This document shows, one piece after another, positions 8,174 to 17,367 of a DNA stretch of 55,608 bases. The stretch is taken from NCBI GenBank assembly GCA_934320845.1, contig CAKRFU010000018.1, forward strand, positions 1 to 55,608. The letters run 5' to 3'. A program made the translations under genes and the position numbers. How positions within the stretch are numbered: the stretch's first letter is position 1; each line of letters opens with the position of its first letter. A model generated the notes under the pieces. The model saw only the letters and a program-made list of their open reading frames with translations, was not told where the DNA came from and searched no databases. The stretch comes from an uncultured Lachnospiraceae bacterium (GTDB taxonomy: Bacteria; Bacillota; Clostridia; Lachnospirales; Lachnospiraceae).

Positions 8174-8401
8174 GGCTTTGCCTGAAAATAACTTATTTAA
8201 TGTATCTAAATCAACCTCTCCCTCTGAGGCTTTTTTGTTTTCGTCCTGTATCTGTACATATATTTCTTTTCTATATATAGGTACTGATTTCGGTGCATTT
8301 ATTCCTATTTTCACCTGGTCACCTTTTATTTCAAGCAATGTTATCTCGATATCATTGCCTATCATAATAGACTGATTTATTTTTCTCGCTAACGCTAACA
8401 T
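8171..8401 (-). CDS. csrA: Carbon storage regulator CsrA (RsmA)
   Basis: 76 residues starting MLALARKINQS, with the family core GDDIEI-like strand, KIGINAPKSVPIYRKEIY and a short charged tail. CsrA dimers bind GGA motifs in mRNA leaders, in Bacillus mainly blocking flagellin translation, and are sequestered by FliW. ATG 8399-8401 is chosen because homologues start there and GGAGG precedes it; an ATG four codons upstream is less likely. It follows fliW by 25 bases. Its stop codon overlaps the -35 of the flaG promoter. Confidence 0.95.
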   Translation of the reverse strand: MLALARKINQSIMIGNDIEITLLEIKGDQVKIGINAPKSVPIYRKEIYVQIQDENKKASEGEVDLDTLNKLFSGKA

Positions 8402-8426
8402 GCTTTCCTCCATTCTTCCTCAATAA

Positions 8427-8867
8427 TTACTTTATATCTTCTATGATTTTATGCTTAATCTTATAATCACCTTTTTCAAGTATCACCTGTATAGCCTTGC
8501 CGTTTGCTGCATTTACTATAACAGGAGCTTTCATATTAACTGATGTTTCCTTTATATCTTTTGGTATTGTTGCAAATACAAGAAGAACTATATCCTCATC
8601 TTTAAGTTCACCAAGCGGTTCAAGAATTGCTTCTTCCACTACAGGATTGTAATCTTTTATCACATTTAAAGGATTGACGACCGGAAATGCAAGCCCTTTC
8701 TCAGTCACGCACTGAAGCCATGAAAAAAACGGCTTTTTCTCTGCTTCGCTGTCATAAAGAATAGTGAAATCCTTATATTCCTCAAACCCCATAATACCGC
8801 TTTCAAAGTGGATTATCTTTTCATCACCAATCTCTATTTCACCGAAATATTTTGTATCTATTTTCAT
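8427..8867 (-). CDS. fliW: Flagellar assembly factor FliW
   Basis: 146 residues, with FliW signatures IHFESGIMGFEEY and FPVVNPLNV. In Firmicutes FliW binds either flagellin or CsrA; free FliW antagonises CsrA, so flagellin translation tracks secretion. It stands directly before csrA in the same order as in Bacillus. GGAGG lies just before the ATG. The leader between flgL and fliW carries three GGA motifs and a hairpin (8894-8929), which may be a CsrA target. Confidence 0.95.
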   Translation of the reverse strand: MKIDTKYFGEIEIGDEKIIHFESGIMGFEEYKDFTILYDSEAEKKPFFSWLQCVTEKGLAFPVVNPLNVIKDYNPVVEEAILEPLGELKDEDIVLLVFATIPKDIKETSVNMKAPVIVNAANGKAIQVILEKGDYKIKHKIIEDIK

Positions 8868-8893
8868 ACAAACCTCCGTTCTGAATTTAGAAT

Positions 8894-8938
8894 ACCGGAA
8901 GCAATGAACTTCTATTCATCACATCCGGCATCCTTTCC
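8894..8938 (-). promoter_or_regulatory. Hairpin and GGA cluster in the fliW leader, possible CsrA site
   Basis: On the minus strand three GGA triplets lie in 15 bases (plus-strand TCC at 8924, 8931 and 8936), one within GGATGT, the end of the CsrA consensus. They overlap a hairpin with arms ACCGGA-ATGAA/TTCAT-TCCGGC (8894-8929). CsrA binding is inferred, not shown. Confidence 0.4.
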
Positions 8939-8954
8939 ATCTGTTATGATCTAT

Positions 8955-10514
8955 TTAAATATAATTAAGAAGTGAATTTCCAAGTATCTTAGCTGTCGCA
9001 GACAATGATGCCTGATAAAGGTTGTCTGCCTGTGTAAGATTTATATACACATCGGTAAGGCTTACATCCTCATTTTCAGAAAGCTTGTCTTCTGAGTCGG
9101 TCTGTTCATCGAGAAGCTTATTGTATGTAAGCTGAGCTCTGTTGTATTTTGCTCCAAGTTCCGATGTCGCAACACTGACTTTCTGACCTGCTTCGTCTAT
9201 CATTGTGAGTCCCATTCCAAAAGCATCTGTCATTACCTTAGAACGAAGGTCTCTTTCTGTCTCAAGCGAAGTTTTAAGACTGTTTAATGTAGCAAGTTTA
9301 TCTTTATCAGTTGTATTTGATATCATCTTGTCAACTTCATCAATCTTAGTTTCTACTTCATCGACATATTTCACTGTTTTGGCAATATAGTCTACCATTC
9401 TGTAGATATCAGTGCTTATCGCATCTTTCGCCTGTGTGTTTACTATTATATTCTGGCTGTAGTTTATCTCGTATTCAATCTCCTGATTACTTGGGTCTGC
9501 ATAATCTATTGTTTTGTTATTTACTGAGTCATATGCAGTGCATTTGAAGTACATCTCAGGTCTGATATCATTTTTTTCAAAGTCATTTTTTACATATGTG
9601 ACGCTGAAATCAGCCTGTGCTTTTTGTATACTTGAATACACAGCTTTGCCTATAAGAATTTCACCTGTATCGTAAAGATATCTCACTTCATCATCAGCAA
9701 CATCATATGCATCTTTAGGTGTTGTATCTGTAGACTTCATAGTCGTTATTTTTTTTGTAGCTGCCGGTGTTGTACCATTGTATCCTGTAGCAGCATAAGT
9801 TTCAACAACCTTCCCATCTTTATCTTTAAGACTTAAAGCTATGCTCGTACCATTTGTGCCTGCCTGCTTAAATGCCTCTTTTGAGCAATTGTCATATGCA
9901 AGTCTCAATTGATATACTTCATTTTTCTTTGCTGTTGCATTTGTATAAGTCTGACCGTTTGTAACAGCAGAATCATAGTTTGCACCACCCGTAACTACGG
10001 TAATATTGTCAAATGAATCATATGAAAAATCTTCTTTTATCTGATATGAAAGTTTGTCTGTGTTTTCAGGGAATAAAAGTGATGTATCTGTACGGTATCC
10101 TGTAAATACATATCTTCCCGAATAATCTGTATTTGCCTCATCCTCAAAAATAGAATTTACATACTGCTGGAGTGTTGCTAATACCGATTTTCTGTCATCT
10201 GCTTTAAGATAATCATTTGCTCCCTGATTAAGATAAGATTTCATATTGTCAAATTTCTTTGATATATTTGTCAAAGCTGTCTCTGTCGTATTCATCCAGC
10301 TCATAGCATCTTTTACATTCTTCTCAGCATACTGTGTAAGCTGTGAATATGTTGTACGAAGCTTCAAAGAACGAACAGCAACTGTCGGATCATCTGAAGG
10401 TCTCTGAATCTTTTTCTGTGTCGTATACTGCTCAGAATATTTCAAAAGACTGTTTTTTGCATTTGTAATATGTGCCGAAGCACTATTTGAAATCATGGAA
10501 TTTGTTACTCTCAT
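8955..10514 (-). CDS. flgL: Flagellar hook-filament junction protein FlgL (HAP3)
   Basis: 519 residues. The N-terminus, MRVTNSMISNS, and the SDDPTVAVRSLKLR block are the flagellin-like D0/D1 helix of FlgL; the C-terminal helix ends in LLNYI. It is longer than the ~300-residue Bacillus protein because of a ~200-residue variable insert in the middle. FlgL joins the FlgK ring to the filament. The start ATG at 10512-10514 follows AAGGGGG. It is separated from flgK by two back-to-back hairpins (10565-10613), so it may be made in different amounts from FlgK. Confidence 0.93.
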   Translation of the reverse strand: MRVTNSMISNSASAHITNAKNSLLKYSEQYTTQKKIQRPSDDPTVAVRSLKLRTTYSQLTQYAEKNVKDAMSWMNTTETALTNISKKFDNMKSYLNQGANDYLKADDRKSVLATLQQYVNSIFEDEANTDYSGRYVFTGYRTDTSLLFPENTDKLSYQIKEDFSYDSFDNITVVTGGANYDSAVTNGQTYTNATAKKNEVYQLRLAYDNCSKEAFKQAGTNGTSIALSLKDKDGKVVETYAATGYNGTTPAATKKITTMKSTDTTPKDAYDVADDEVRYLYDTGEILIGKAVYSSIQKAQADFSVTYVKNDFEKNDIRPEMYFKCTAYDSVNNKTIDYADPSNQEIEYEINYSQNIIVNTQAKDAISTDIYRMVDYIAKTVKYVDEVETKIDEVDKMISNTTDKDKLATLNSLKTSLETERDLRSKVMTDAFGMGLTMIDEAGQKVSVATSELGAKYNRAQLTYNKLLDEQTDSEDKLSENEDVSLTDVYINLTQADNLYQASLSATAKILGNSLLNYI

Positions 10515-10564
10515 GTCAATCCCCCTTCTATAAACTATCAAGTTCTGTATTATTATGGCAATTG

Positions 10565-10613
10565 AAAAAGGCTGGCTTTGCCTTTTTTTAACATCAAAGC
10601 TTGCTTTGATGTT
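10565..10613 (-). terminator. Two tandem hairpins after the second flgK
   Basis: A near-perfect palindrome with 11-bp arms (10590-10613) touches the flgK stop. It is followed by AAAAAGGC/GCCTTTTT arms (10565-10587) ending in T5 on the minus strand. Possibly a leaky intrinsic terminator or stability element before flgL. Confidence 0.5.
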
Positions 10614-12770
10614 TTATACCCCTGTCTGATTTATAAGCTTATCCAATACCTCATTCATTACTGAAATCACTCTGTACTGTGCATTCAACAGATTTTGTGT
10701 GATTACAAGATTCTGTGCTTCTTCATCTTCGTCTACTCCCATTACTGAAAGTCTTCTGTTTTCAATGGCCTTCTGTATATTCTGAGAGTTTGTAGTTGCT
10801 GCTACAATTTTATTAGAATCCACACCGACTGTTGCTGTCATTATCTGAAGGAATGCTGTAGGTGTTCCCTGTTTAAATACATTCTGGTCATTTTGCAATG
10901 CTACAAGTCTGTCAAGGTTTCCTGATTCTGATATACCCGTCTTTTCTTTCGGATATTTTGCTGCTGCTATAAGTCTTCCATCTTTTACTACATCTTTGTT
11001 TGCCTGAAAACGCGCCGCCGTAACATTGTAATATGAAGAATGAATCTTTTTATCTGATGCCTCAGTTGTTGATGAACTGAATGTAAATACATTTTTTGAA
11101 TCTTTAGGTACAAATATTGTTTCTGCTTCTTCCCCGTTTTTGTCAAGAAGTACATATTTGTTTCCTTTTATTCCATTTGTATTTACTGCTGTTTCTGATT
11201 TTCCTTTTATCGTATATTCATTATTTGTAAGATATGATGCAAGGTCAGAACCTGCTGCTGCCGTCGCTGTATCTGTCGCTCCACCGGTAACTTTTCCTGA
11301 AAATACCTTATTTCCATTCAGATAATAATAACCGTCTTTTGTATTTCTGATAAGCTCTATCATATCCATCTGCTTATCTGTTTTACTGTCAAGTCCGACA
11401 AACAGGTCTACACCATTGTTGTTGTCCATGTCATAGCCTGCATTCTGGAGCTGATTTATGTTTGCAGAAAATGTTCTGATAAACTCATTCAGCTGTGACA
11501 TATAATAAGGTATTCCTCTAAAGTCTACTGAATCGCCTATCGCTGCTGATTCCTTATTTGCAAGTGCCTTGTTTATACTTGTCGCATCTGCTGTTTCTAA
11601 ATTTTTTGACAATGTGAATGTGTATGTATATGTTCCGTCAATTCCTACAGTCACTTCAAACGAATCATACTTATAATCTTTTCCTGCTATTGTAAGACAT
11701 GCATTGGCTTCCGGTATGCTTAATTTTGCTAAATCGCAGTTGTTTGCGCCGCTTACAAATCCTGCCGACAATGTGATGGTCGATTTGTTGTTCGCATCTT
11801 TTCCTATGCATGAACCACCTCCATTGTCCGTAAGTTTGGCTGTGAAGTTCTCGCCGTTATTTCCATCTCTGAGTTCAAATAATGCCTGAAGTTTTCCACC
11901 AAGTATCGTGTTTCTTATATTAAATGACTGCCCGTCACTCCATTTAAGTCCATAAAGTCCCTGAACATCACACTGATTATCTTTTGTCTTAGATGCTTCT
12001 ACTGATATTGTTTTGTAATTGTAAGTATCTACAAGTATATTTCCGCCGAGTGCAACTATGTACTGATGAAGTCCATTTCCTGTTTCAGGATTTTTCTCCG
12101 TCACTTCAACATCTGCAAGCTGTGACAGTTCATCCAATATTCTTGCTCTCTGGTCACGAAGGTCATTTGCCTGATTTCCATATACCTCAAGTGAATTTAT
12201 CTGCTTTGTAAGTGCTGCAATCTGTTCTGCATATGCATTTATCTGCTTGACTGTTGAACTTATCTCAGTGTTTATGTCGTTCTGAAGAGTCTGAAGATTT
12301 GTTGACATTTTTCTTGCATATTCTCCAAGCGCGTCAGCATATCCTGCTGTTTCAGCTCTCTTTGTGGTATCTGTCGAATCCGTTGTCATATTTATGAGTG
12401 ATTTGAAGAATGAATCTAACGATGTCGAAAGTCCTCCACTCTTTTCATCTTTTACATACAAATAATCTTCAATACTGCTCATATAATATTTAGCTGTATC
12501 GTAATATCCGAATGTTGTTGTACTCTTTCTATACTTATAATCATAATATGAATCTCTTGTATTTACTATTTCGGTAACTTCTACACCTGTTCCCTGCATT
12601 CCGAATGATGTTTTAAGAGATAACGCTTTCTTAGCCTGCTGATTTACTACCTGCTTTGAATATCCGGCTGTTTTTGTATTTGATATATTGTGTGCTGTTG
12701 TATTAAGCACTGCATTATATGTATTCATTCCGGATACGGCTATATTTAATCCAAAAAATGTTGATGCCAT
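10614..12770 (-). CDS. flgK: Flagellar hook-associated protein FlgK (HAP1), second paralogue
   Basis: 718 residues. The N-terminal segment FFGLNIAVSGMNTYNAVLNTTAHNISNTKTAGYSKQ-type (read in two parts) is the FlgK/FlgE rod-hook family motif, and the C-terminal helix ends NEVLDKLINQTGV. FlgK forms the first junction ring on the hook. The start has GGAGG before it. It lies 27 bases after another full-length flgK (12798-14825), sharing the termini but not the middle. One copy could be an alternative junction protein or specialised for a second filament type. Confidence 0.9.
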   Translation of the reverse strand: MASTFFGLNIAVSGMNTYNAVLNTTAHNISNTKTAGYSKQVVNQQAKKALSLKTSFGMQGTGVEVTEIVNTRDSYYDYKYRKSTTTFGYYDTAKYYMSSIEDYLYVKDEKSGGLSTSLDSFFKSLINMTTDSTDTTKRAETAGYADALGEYARKMSTNLQTLQNDINTEISSTVKQINAYAEQIAALTKQINSLEVYGNQANDLRDQRARILDELSQLADVEVTEKNPETGNGLHQYIVALGGNILVDTYNYKTISVEASKTKDNQCDVQGLYGLKWSDGQSFNIRNTILGGKLQALFELRDGNNGENFTAKLTDNGGGSCIGKDANNKSTITLSAGFVSGANNCDLAKLSIPEANACLTIAGKDYKYDSFEVTVGIDGTYTYTFTLSKNLETADATSINKALANKESAAIGDSVDFRGIPYYMSQLNEFIRTFSANINQLQNAGYDMDNNNGVDLFVGLDSKTDKQMDMIELIRNTKDGYYYLNGNKVFSGKVTGGATDTATAAAGSDLASYLTNNEYTIKGKSETAVNTNGIKGNKYVLLDKNGEEAETIFVPKDSKNVFTFSSSTTEASDKKIHSSYYNVTAARFQANKDVVKDGRLIAAAKYPKEKTGISESGNLDRLVALQNDQNVFKQGTPTAFLQIMTATVGVDSNKIVAATTNSQNIQKAIENRRLSVMGVDEDEEAQNLVITQNLLNAQYRVISVMNEVLDKLINQTGV

Positions 12771-12797
12771 ATTCTACCTCCAATGAATTTTTCGTTT

Positions 12798-14825
12798 TTA
12801 TCCGAGTCTCTCTATCAAATGTTCAAGCATCTGATTTACTACATTTATGTATCTCGATGCTGCATTGTATGCGTGCTGATATGTAAGAAGACTTGTAAGT
12901 TCTTCGTCTGTAGATACTCCTGACACCTGCTGTCTCTTGCCCTCAACTTCCTGAGCAAGTTTTTCCTGATTATCTACTACAGTCTGCCATACTTTTCCTT
13001 TTGAGCCGAAATTTCCTATCATCTCATTGTAATACTCATCATATGTGTATGATGTCTTAGTATTAGGATCAAGTACCGCAAAATCTGACTTCCAGGCTGT
13101 AAGTATATCTTTATATATATCCTGTGCATACGCTCCCGAATCACCGCCTGCTGAATTTGCTTTTATAGGTAAAAGTGAATAGTCAGCAAGTATGTCCGGA
13201 TTTATCTGAAGATTTGTGATTGTATACATTGAAGTCTTTTCAGTGTAATCATCACCATGTTCAACATATTTATATGTGTTACCAGTTGTATCAGTGGCAT
13301 CTTTCTCTATGCTAACATTTTCTTCATTGTAGACATAAAGTGTAAATGTTCCATCTTCATTTTCCTTTGCAAGTCCGATTGGATTTCCAGCCTCATCTTT
13401 ATAATTGTCTGAGTACACCTGACTATTAAGTGTAATTTTTGTATATCTGGATGAACCTGTTCTTATGAAAAGCTCAGTTCCTATTGTTTCATCATCATCT
13501 GCTCCTACAGGAGCGTTCTTCACATCAAGTATCTTATATTTTTTTGTCGTATCAAGCTTAAATTTAACATCATTGCCGACTTCATCTTTCGTCTTTCCTT
13601 CAAGAGTGGCACCTATCGGTGCTGTAGTGTTTCCAGCAGTAATAATGCCGCTTAACTTTATTTCGTTACTTCCACTCTTATCTTTTACATTCGGGCAAAA
13701 TACATCATTGAGCATAGTGACAACTCCATGTATAAGTAAATCAAACTGTGCTTCTGCCTGTGTGAGAATTGAATTTCCTGTAGTATTATTGTACAGTTCT
13801 ACTTTAGTCTTATATTTACCGTAGTCTTGATTATATAATGTCTGATCGAAAGAACCACCTGTCCCCTGATATTTTGGATCGTTTGGATCAGGCTGCTGTG
13901 GTATATCACTGTATACGGCATTTTTCTTTCCTCTCGCCGTAAGTATGCCGAGAAGTGAGCCTGTATCTGTCTTTTTGGCTGTCGAATATGCCTCGTCTGT
14001 GTTGTAAACTTCTCCAAATCCACTGTCTTCCCATACTACATTGTACATACCTGTCTGTGTAGCACTTTCCGTTTTCATATGAAATGATCTTGTCTCAATA
14101 ACAAGTGGTGCATCATCTATATATATCTGTACTTTTCCGTCTACATCTTCATTGTATGTATAATATGTATAACCGGCAAGTTTATCCATAAGAAGATTTC
14201 TCTGATCTCTGTAGTCATTTGCATTTTCTATGCCTGCTGCTTCCTTTTCAGCTATGACTTTGTTCAGTTCTGCAATCTGATCTGCTATGCTGTTTATCTC
14301 TTTTACCTGCTTTGCAACTTCATTATTCAGACCTGTCTGGTACTTTGTAATAGCATTGTAGGCATTTTTAGCTGTCTCTATAAAAGACTCACACTGTGCT
14401 ATAAAAAGCTGTCTGTTTACAACACTCTCAGGATTTGTTGAAAGGTTCTGTACAGCCTCCCATATACTTTCCATCGAATTTCTGAATTCAACGCCTTCCG
14501 TCTCACCAAATATATCTTCTACTTCCTGCTCACATTCAACCTGTTTCTCATAAAAGCTCTGTCGGCTGACCTGAAGTCTGTACTCTTTATCAAGGAACAT
14601 ATCTCTTATCTGACGTACATCTGCCACATAAGTTCCCATGCCCACTTTCATGGTACCGTTGTTTGAAACTTTGAATGTCTGATAATACATATCTTTCTGA
14701 ATATTCTGCTGTCTCGTATATCCTGCCGTTTTTGTGTTGGCAAGGTTATGCGAGGTTGTATTAAGCCCCGCCGACGCAGCGTTCAGACCTGAAACCCCAT
14801 TTTGTAAACTTGTAAATAAGCTCAT
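12798..14825 (-). CDS. flgK: Flagellar hook-associated protein FlgK (HAP1), first paralogue
   Basis: 675 residues. The N-terminus, SLQNGVSGLNAASAGLN then TSHNLANTKTAGYTRQ, and the C-terminal helix NQMLEHLIERLG are FlgK hallmarks. It is the first of two adjacent flgK genes, downstream of flgN, whose product should chaperone both. The start ATG follows TGGAGGAAG. A hairpin with a T run (14873-14941) lies between flgN and this gene, so read-through from the flgM promoter may be limited. Which copy is the ordinary HAP1 cannot be told from the sequence. Confidence 0.9.
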   Translation of the reverse strand: MSLFTSLQNGVSGLNAASAGLNTTSHNLANTKTAGYTRQQNIQKDMYYQTFKVSNNGTMKVGMGTYVADVRQIRDMFLDKEYRLQVSRQSFYEKQVECEQEVEDIFGETEGVEFRNSMESIWEAVQNLSTNPESVVNRQLFIAQCESFIETAKNAYNAITKYQTGLNNEVAKQVKEINSIADQIAELNKVIAEKEAAGIENANDYRDQRNLLMDKLAGYTYYTYNEDVDGKVQIYIDDAPLVIETRSFHMKTESATQTGMYNVVWEDSGFGEVYNTDEAYSTAKKTDTGSLLGILTARGKKNAVYSDIPQQPDPNDPKYQGTGGSFDQTLYNQDYGKYKTKVELYNNTTGNSILTQAEAQFDLLIHGVVTMLNDVFCPNVKDKSGSNEIKLSGIITAGNTTAPIGATLEGKTKDEVGNDVKFKLDTTKKYKILDVKNAPVGADDDETIGTELFIRTGSSRYTKITLNSQVYSDNYKDEAGNPIGLAKENEDGTFTLYVYNEENVSIEKDATDTTGNTYKYVEHGDDYTEKTSMYTITNLQINPDILADYSLLPIKANSAGGDSGAYAQDIYKDILTAWKSDFAVLDPNTKTSYTYDEYYNEMIGNFGSKGKVWQTVVDNQEKLAQEVEGKRQQVSGVSTDEELTSLLTYQHAYNAASRYINVVNQMLEHLIERLG

Positions 14826-14872
14826 CTTTCTTCCTCCATATTTTATGAACTCTGTAAAATCACTTCTAAATC

Positions 14873-14941
14873 AAAAAAAGAATGTACACCGTATAATCAT
14901 AATCTTTTCTGATGCTTATGACTATACGCTATACATTCTTT
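14873..14941 (-). terminator. Terminator-like hairpin between flgN and flgK
   Basis: Outer arms AAAGAATGTA (14877-14886) and TACATTCTTT (14932-14941), with a further CGTATAATCATAA/TTATGACTATACG inner pairing. On the minus strand it ends in a seven-T run (plus-strand A 14873-14879). It may attenuate the operon after flgM-flgN. Confidence 0.6.
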
Positions 14942-14961
14942 GTTTAATGTATAACATATAA

Positions 14962-15504
14962 TCACTGTTTTGCATCAAATCCGCCTCTGTCTGAATCTGT
15001 GTAACTCGTAGCGGCGTTACGATTATAATTGTTATTTCCCGGCGACATCCTTGTGCTTTTAATATAGTTCATATTGAACTCTATCATTCCTAGGGAATTT
15101 TCTATAAGTTCTTTATTTTGTTCATTTGCAACGACAAGCCTGTTCATAATCTTTTTCAGCGAATCATGAAGCTGATTCAGCTTTTTTCTTTCCTCAGGCT
15201 GCTTGCACAGTATAGTTCCAAGTGTTGCCAAATCCAGTTCCTTTGGGTCTTTATTTAGAACCACACTGATATTTTTTATAACCTTTTCTCTTTTCCTGTC
15301 AATGATACTCACCTTATCGACAAGAAGCTGCTCTTCATCCGTTATCTTTTTGAGTTCTTCAAGATTCTCTTTTATAAGTACCTTTGTCTTTTTCTCTGAT
15401 ATCGGTGCAAGCTGTTCATAAATTTCTTTTTCCTCGCTCAATGCTTCGAGGAGTTCATCCATTAAACTAGCCAAATCTTTTTCCTCTTTTTCATGCCCAG
15501 GCAT
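14962..15504 (-). CDS. flgN: Flagellar export chaperone FlgN
   Basis: 180 residues, strongly helical and charged, with the FlgN-family layout (LLEALSEEKEIYEQL followed by the KTKVLIKENLEEL segment, and a helix ending NQLHDSLKKIM). The tail is disordered and Asn/Ser-rich. FlgN holds FlgK and FlgL before export. It starts 19 bases after the flgM stop, with only a weak SD (GGGAAC), suggesting coupling to flgM. The order flgM-flgN-flgK is that of Bacillus. Confidence 0.9.
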   Translation of the reverse strand: MPGHEKEEKDLASLMDELLEALSEEKEIYEQLAPISEKKTKVLIKENLEELKKITDEEQLLVDKVSIIDRKREKVIKNISVVLNKDPKELDLATLGTILCKQPEERKKLNQLHDSLKKIMNRLVVANEQNKELIENSLGMIEFNMNYIKSTRMSPGNNNYNRNAATSYTDSDRGGFDAKQ

Positions 15505-15523
15505 CTAGTGTTCCCGGCTTAAT

Positions 15524-15802
15524 TTAAAAAATTGAATCAAAATATCTGCTTACCATCTTGTCGGCAATCTCTGCTGCTGATACATTGTAAGTACCACTCG
15601 CTACAGCTTCTTTAAGTTCAGCAACTTTTTCTTCTCTTATGTCAGATGAATCGCTGACTGCTGCTTTTGCTACCTGATAGTCCTTTGCTGACTGTGATAT
15701 CTCAAACTTATCTGCTGCATCGCTTTCTTTACCTTTTGAAACCTTTTTAGGTTTGTTTGCCTGATACAACTGGCTTACCTGATTTAATGCATCGATTCTC
15801 AT
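15524..15802 (-). CDS. flgM: Anti-sigma-28 factor FlgM
   Basis: 92 residues, the size of FlgM. The C-terminal half has the sigma-binding helices (VAELKEAVASGTYNVSAAEIADKM), and the N-terminal half is disordered and Lys/Ser-rich, as expected for a protein exported through the hook. FlgM holds sigma-28 until the hook is complete. The SD is AGGTGGTGAT. It is itself headed by a sigma-28 promoter (15847-15874), giving the usual feedback loop. Confidence 0.95.
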   Translation of the reverse strand: MRIDALNQVSQLYQANKPKKVSKGKESDAADKFEISQSAKDYQVAKAAVSDSSDIREEKVAELKEAVASGTYNVSAAEIADKMVSRYFDSIF

Positions 15803-15846
15803 ATTATCACCACCTGTTTAAATCTTGTAAATACTTTTCATACTAT

Positions 15847-15874
15847 TTATCGGTCTTTCGTAAAGAAAACTTTA
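15847..15874 (-). promoter_or_regulatory. Sigma-28 promoter of the flgM operon
   Basis: On the minus strand TAAA (15871-15874), 16 bp, then ACCGATAA (15847-15854): one base from the sigma-28 -10 consensus, at an allowed spacing. It lies about 45 bp upstream of the flgM start and just downstream of the lysA terminator. Confidence 0.85.
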
Positions 15875-15893
15875 CCTGAAAACAGCTATTAAT

Positions 15894-15926
15894 GAAAAAA
15901 GACACCGACAAATTTTATCGGTGTCT
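15894..15926 (-). terminator. Intrinsic terminator of lysA
   Basis: Stem AGACACCGA/TCGGTGTCT (15900-15908 with 15918-15926), followed on the minus strand by a run of six T. It isolates lysA from the flgM operon. Confidence 0.9.
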
Positions 15927-15972
15927 CTCTTTGTTTTTATGCAATTTGAACAATTTTTATCATTTACAATTT

Positions 15973-17241
15973 TTAGTATTTAACATCTTTGAGTATATCG
16001 CAGAAATCAAATGTTGCAAAATAGTCCTTCGGTGTCTCTGCTCTTCTTATCATCTGAACGCTTCCATCCTCCTTGAGAAGAAGCTCTGCTGACTTTAATT
16101 TGCCGTTGTAGTTGTAACCCATTGCAAATCCATGTGCTCCTGCATCATGAATAAAAAGATAATCTCCCATATCAATCTTTGGAAGCATGCGGTCAATCGC
16201 AAATTTATCATTATTTTCGCAAAGCGAGCCTGTCACATCATATTTGTGGTCACATGGTTCGTTTTCCTTACCGAGTACGGTAATATGGTGATATGCTCCA
16301 TACATTGCCGGACGCATAAGGTTGACTGCACATGCATCTACTCCGATATACTCTTTATATATATGTTTCTCATGGATGGCTTTTGTTACAAGTCCGCCAT
16401 ATGGTGCAAGCATGAAACGTCCAAGTTCCGTAAATATCGCTACATCTCCCATTCCTGCCGGAACCATAATCTCATCAAACTTCTTGTGTACGCCCTCACC
16501 GATAACTGCTATATCGTTTGGCTCCTTGTCCTCTGTATATGGAATTCCTACTCCGCCTGAGAGATTGATAAATTTAATCTCAACACCTGTTTTTTCTTTG
16601 AGTTCTACTGCAAGTTCAAAAAGAATACCGGCAAGTGTAGGATAATATTCATTGCTTACTGTATTGCTTGCGAGGAATGAATGGATTCCAAAATATTTGG
16701 CTCCCATTGATTTAAGTCTCTTGAAAGCTTCTATCATCTGCTCTTTTGTCATTCCATACTTAGCATCTCCAGGGTTGTCCATAATGTCTGTTCCCATCTT
16801 GAATACTCCACCCGGATTGTAACGACAGCAGATTGTTTCTGGTATTCCTGCTACTTCGTCAAGAAAATCTATATGTGTAATATCATCAAGATTTATATAT
16901 GCACCGAGCTCTTTTGCTTTCTTATATTCAGCTGCCGGTGTAACATTTGAAGAGAACATGATATCATTATTGCTGAACCCACATGCCTCTGACATCATAA
17001 GCTCTGTAAGTGATGAGCAGTCCACTCCGCATCCTTCCTCCTGAAGAAGTTTGAGTATAAAAGGATTCGGTGTTGCTTTTACTGCAAAATACTCACGATA
17101 GCCTTTATTCCATGAAAATGCTTTTTTGAGCTTGCGTGCATTTTCTCTGATTCCTTTTTCATCATATATATGAAAAGGTGTAGGATATGTTTTTGCTATT
17201 TCTTCAATCTGTTCTTTTGTTACAAATGGTGTCTTTTTCAT
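15973..17241 (-). CDS. lysA: Diaminopimelate decarboxylase LysA
   Basis: 422 residues of a fold-type III PLP enzyme that removes CO2 from meso-diaminopimelate to make lysine, in the cytoplasm. The PLP lysine is in EYFAVKATPNP, the glycine-rich phosphate loop is LSGGVGIP, and the C-terminal active-site Cys is in GSLCENND. The length and these motifs fit LysA; carboxynorspermidine decarboxylase (NspC) is related but shorter. The start ATG is preceded by AGAAAGGA. It has its own promoter and terminator, so it is monocistronic. No lysine riboswitch or T-box was recognised in the 120-nt leader. Confidence 0.85.
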   Translation of the reverse strand: MKKTPFVTKEQIEEIAKTYPTPFHIYDEKGIRENARKLKKAFSWNKGYREYFAVKATPNPFILKLLQEEGCGVDCSSLTELMMSEACGFSNNDIMFSSNVTPAAEYKKAKELGAYINLDDITHIDFLDEVAGIPETICCRYNPGGVFKMGTDIMDNPGDAKYGMTKEQMIEAFKRLKSMGAKYFGIHSFLASNTVSNEYYPTLAGILFELAVELKEKTGVEIKFINLSGGVGIPYTEDKEPNDIAVIGEGVHKKFDEIMVPAGMGDVAIFTELGRFMLAPYGGLVTKAIHEKHIYKEYIGVDACAVNLMRPAMYGAYHHITVLGKENEPCDHKYDVTGSLCENNDKFAIDRMLPKIDMGDYLFIHDAGAHGFAMGYNYNGKLKSAELLLKEDGSVQMIRRAETPKDYFATFDFCDILKDVKY

Positions 17242-17367
17242 GTTGTGTCGTCCTTTCTTAAAGCAGTTTTCCTGTAAATCGACGATTCCTTTGTGTCTGC
17301 TTTTGTATATTTCAAGGTCATTTAACCTGATACAATTTTTATTTTTTATAAAAGTTATACCTTACCT

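Noticed and set aside
15973..17241. Carboxynorspermidine decarboxylase (nspC)
   Set aside because: The protein is longer and carries the lysA-type motifs; the related polyamine enzyme is less likely.
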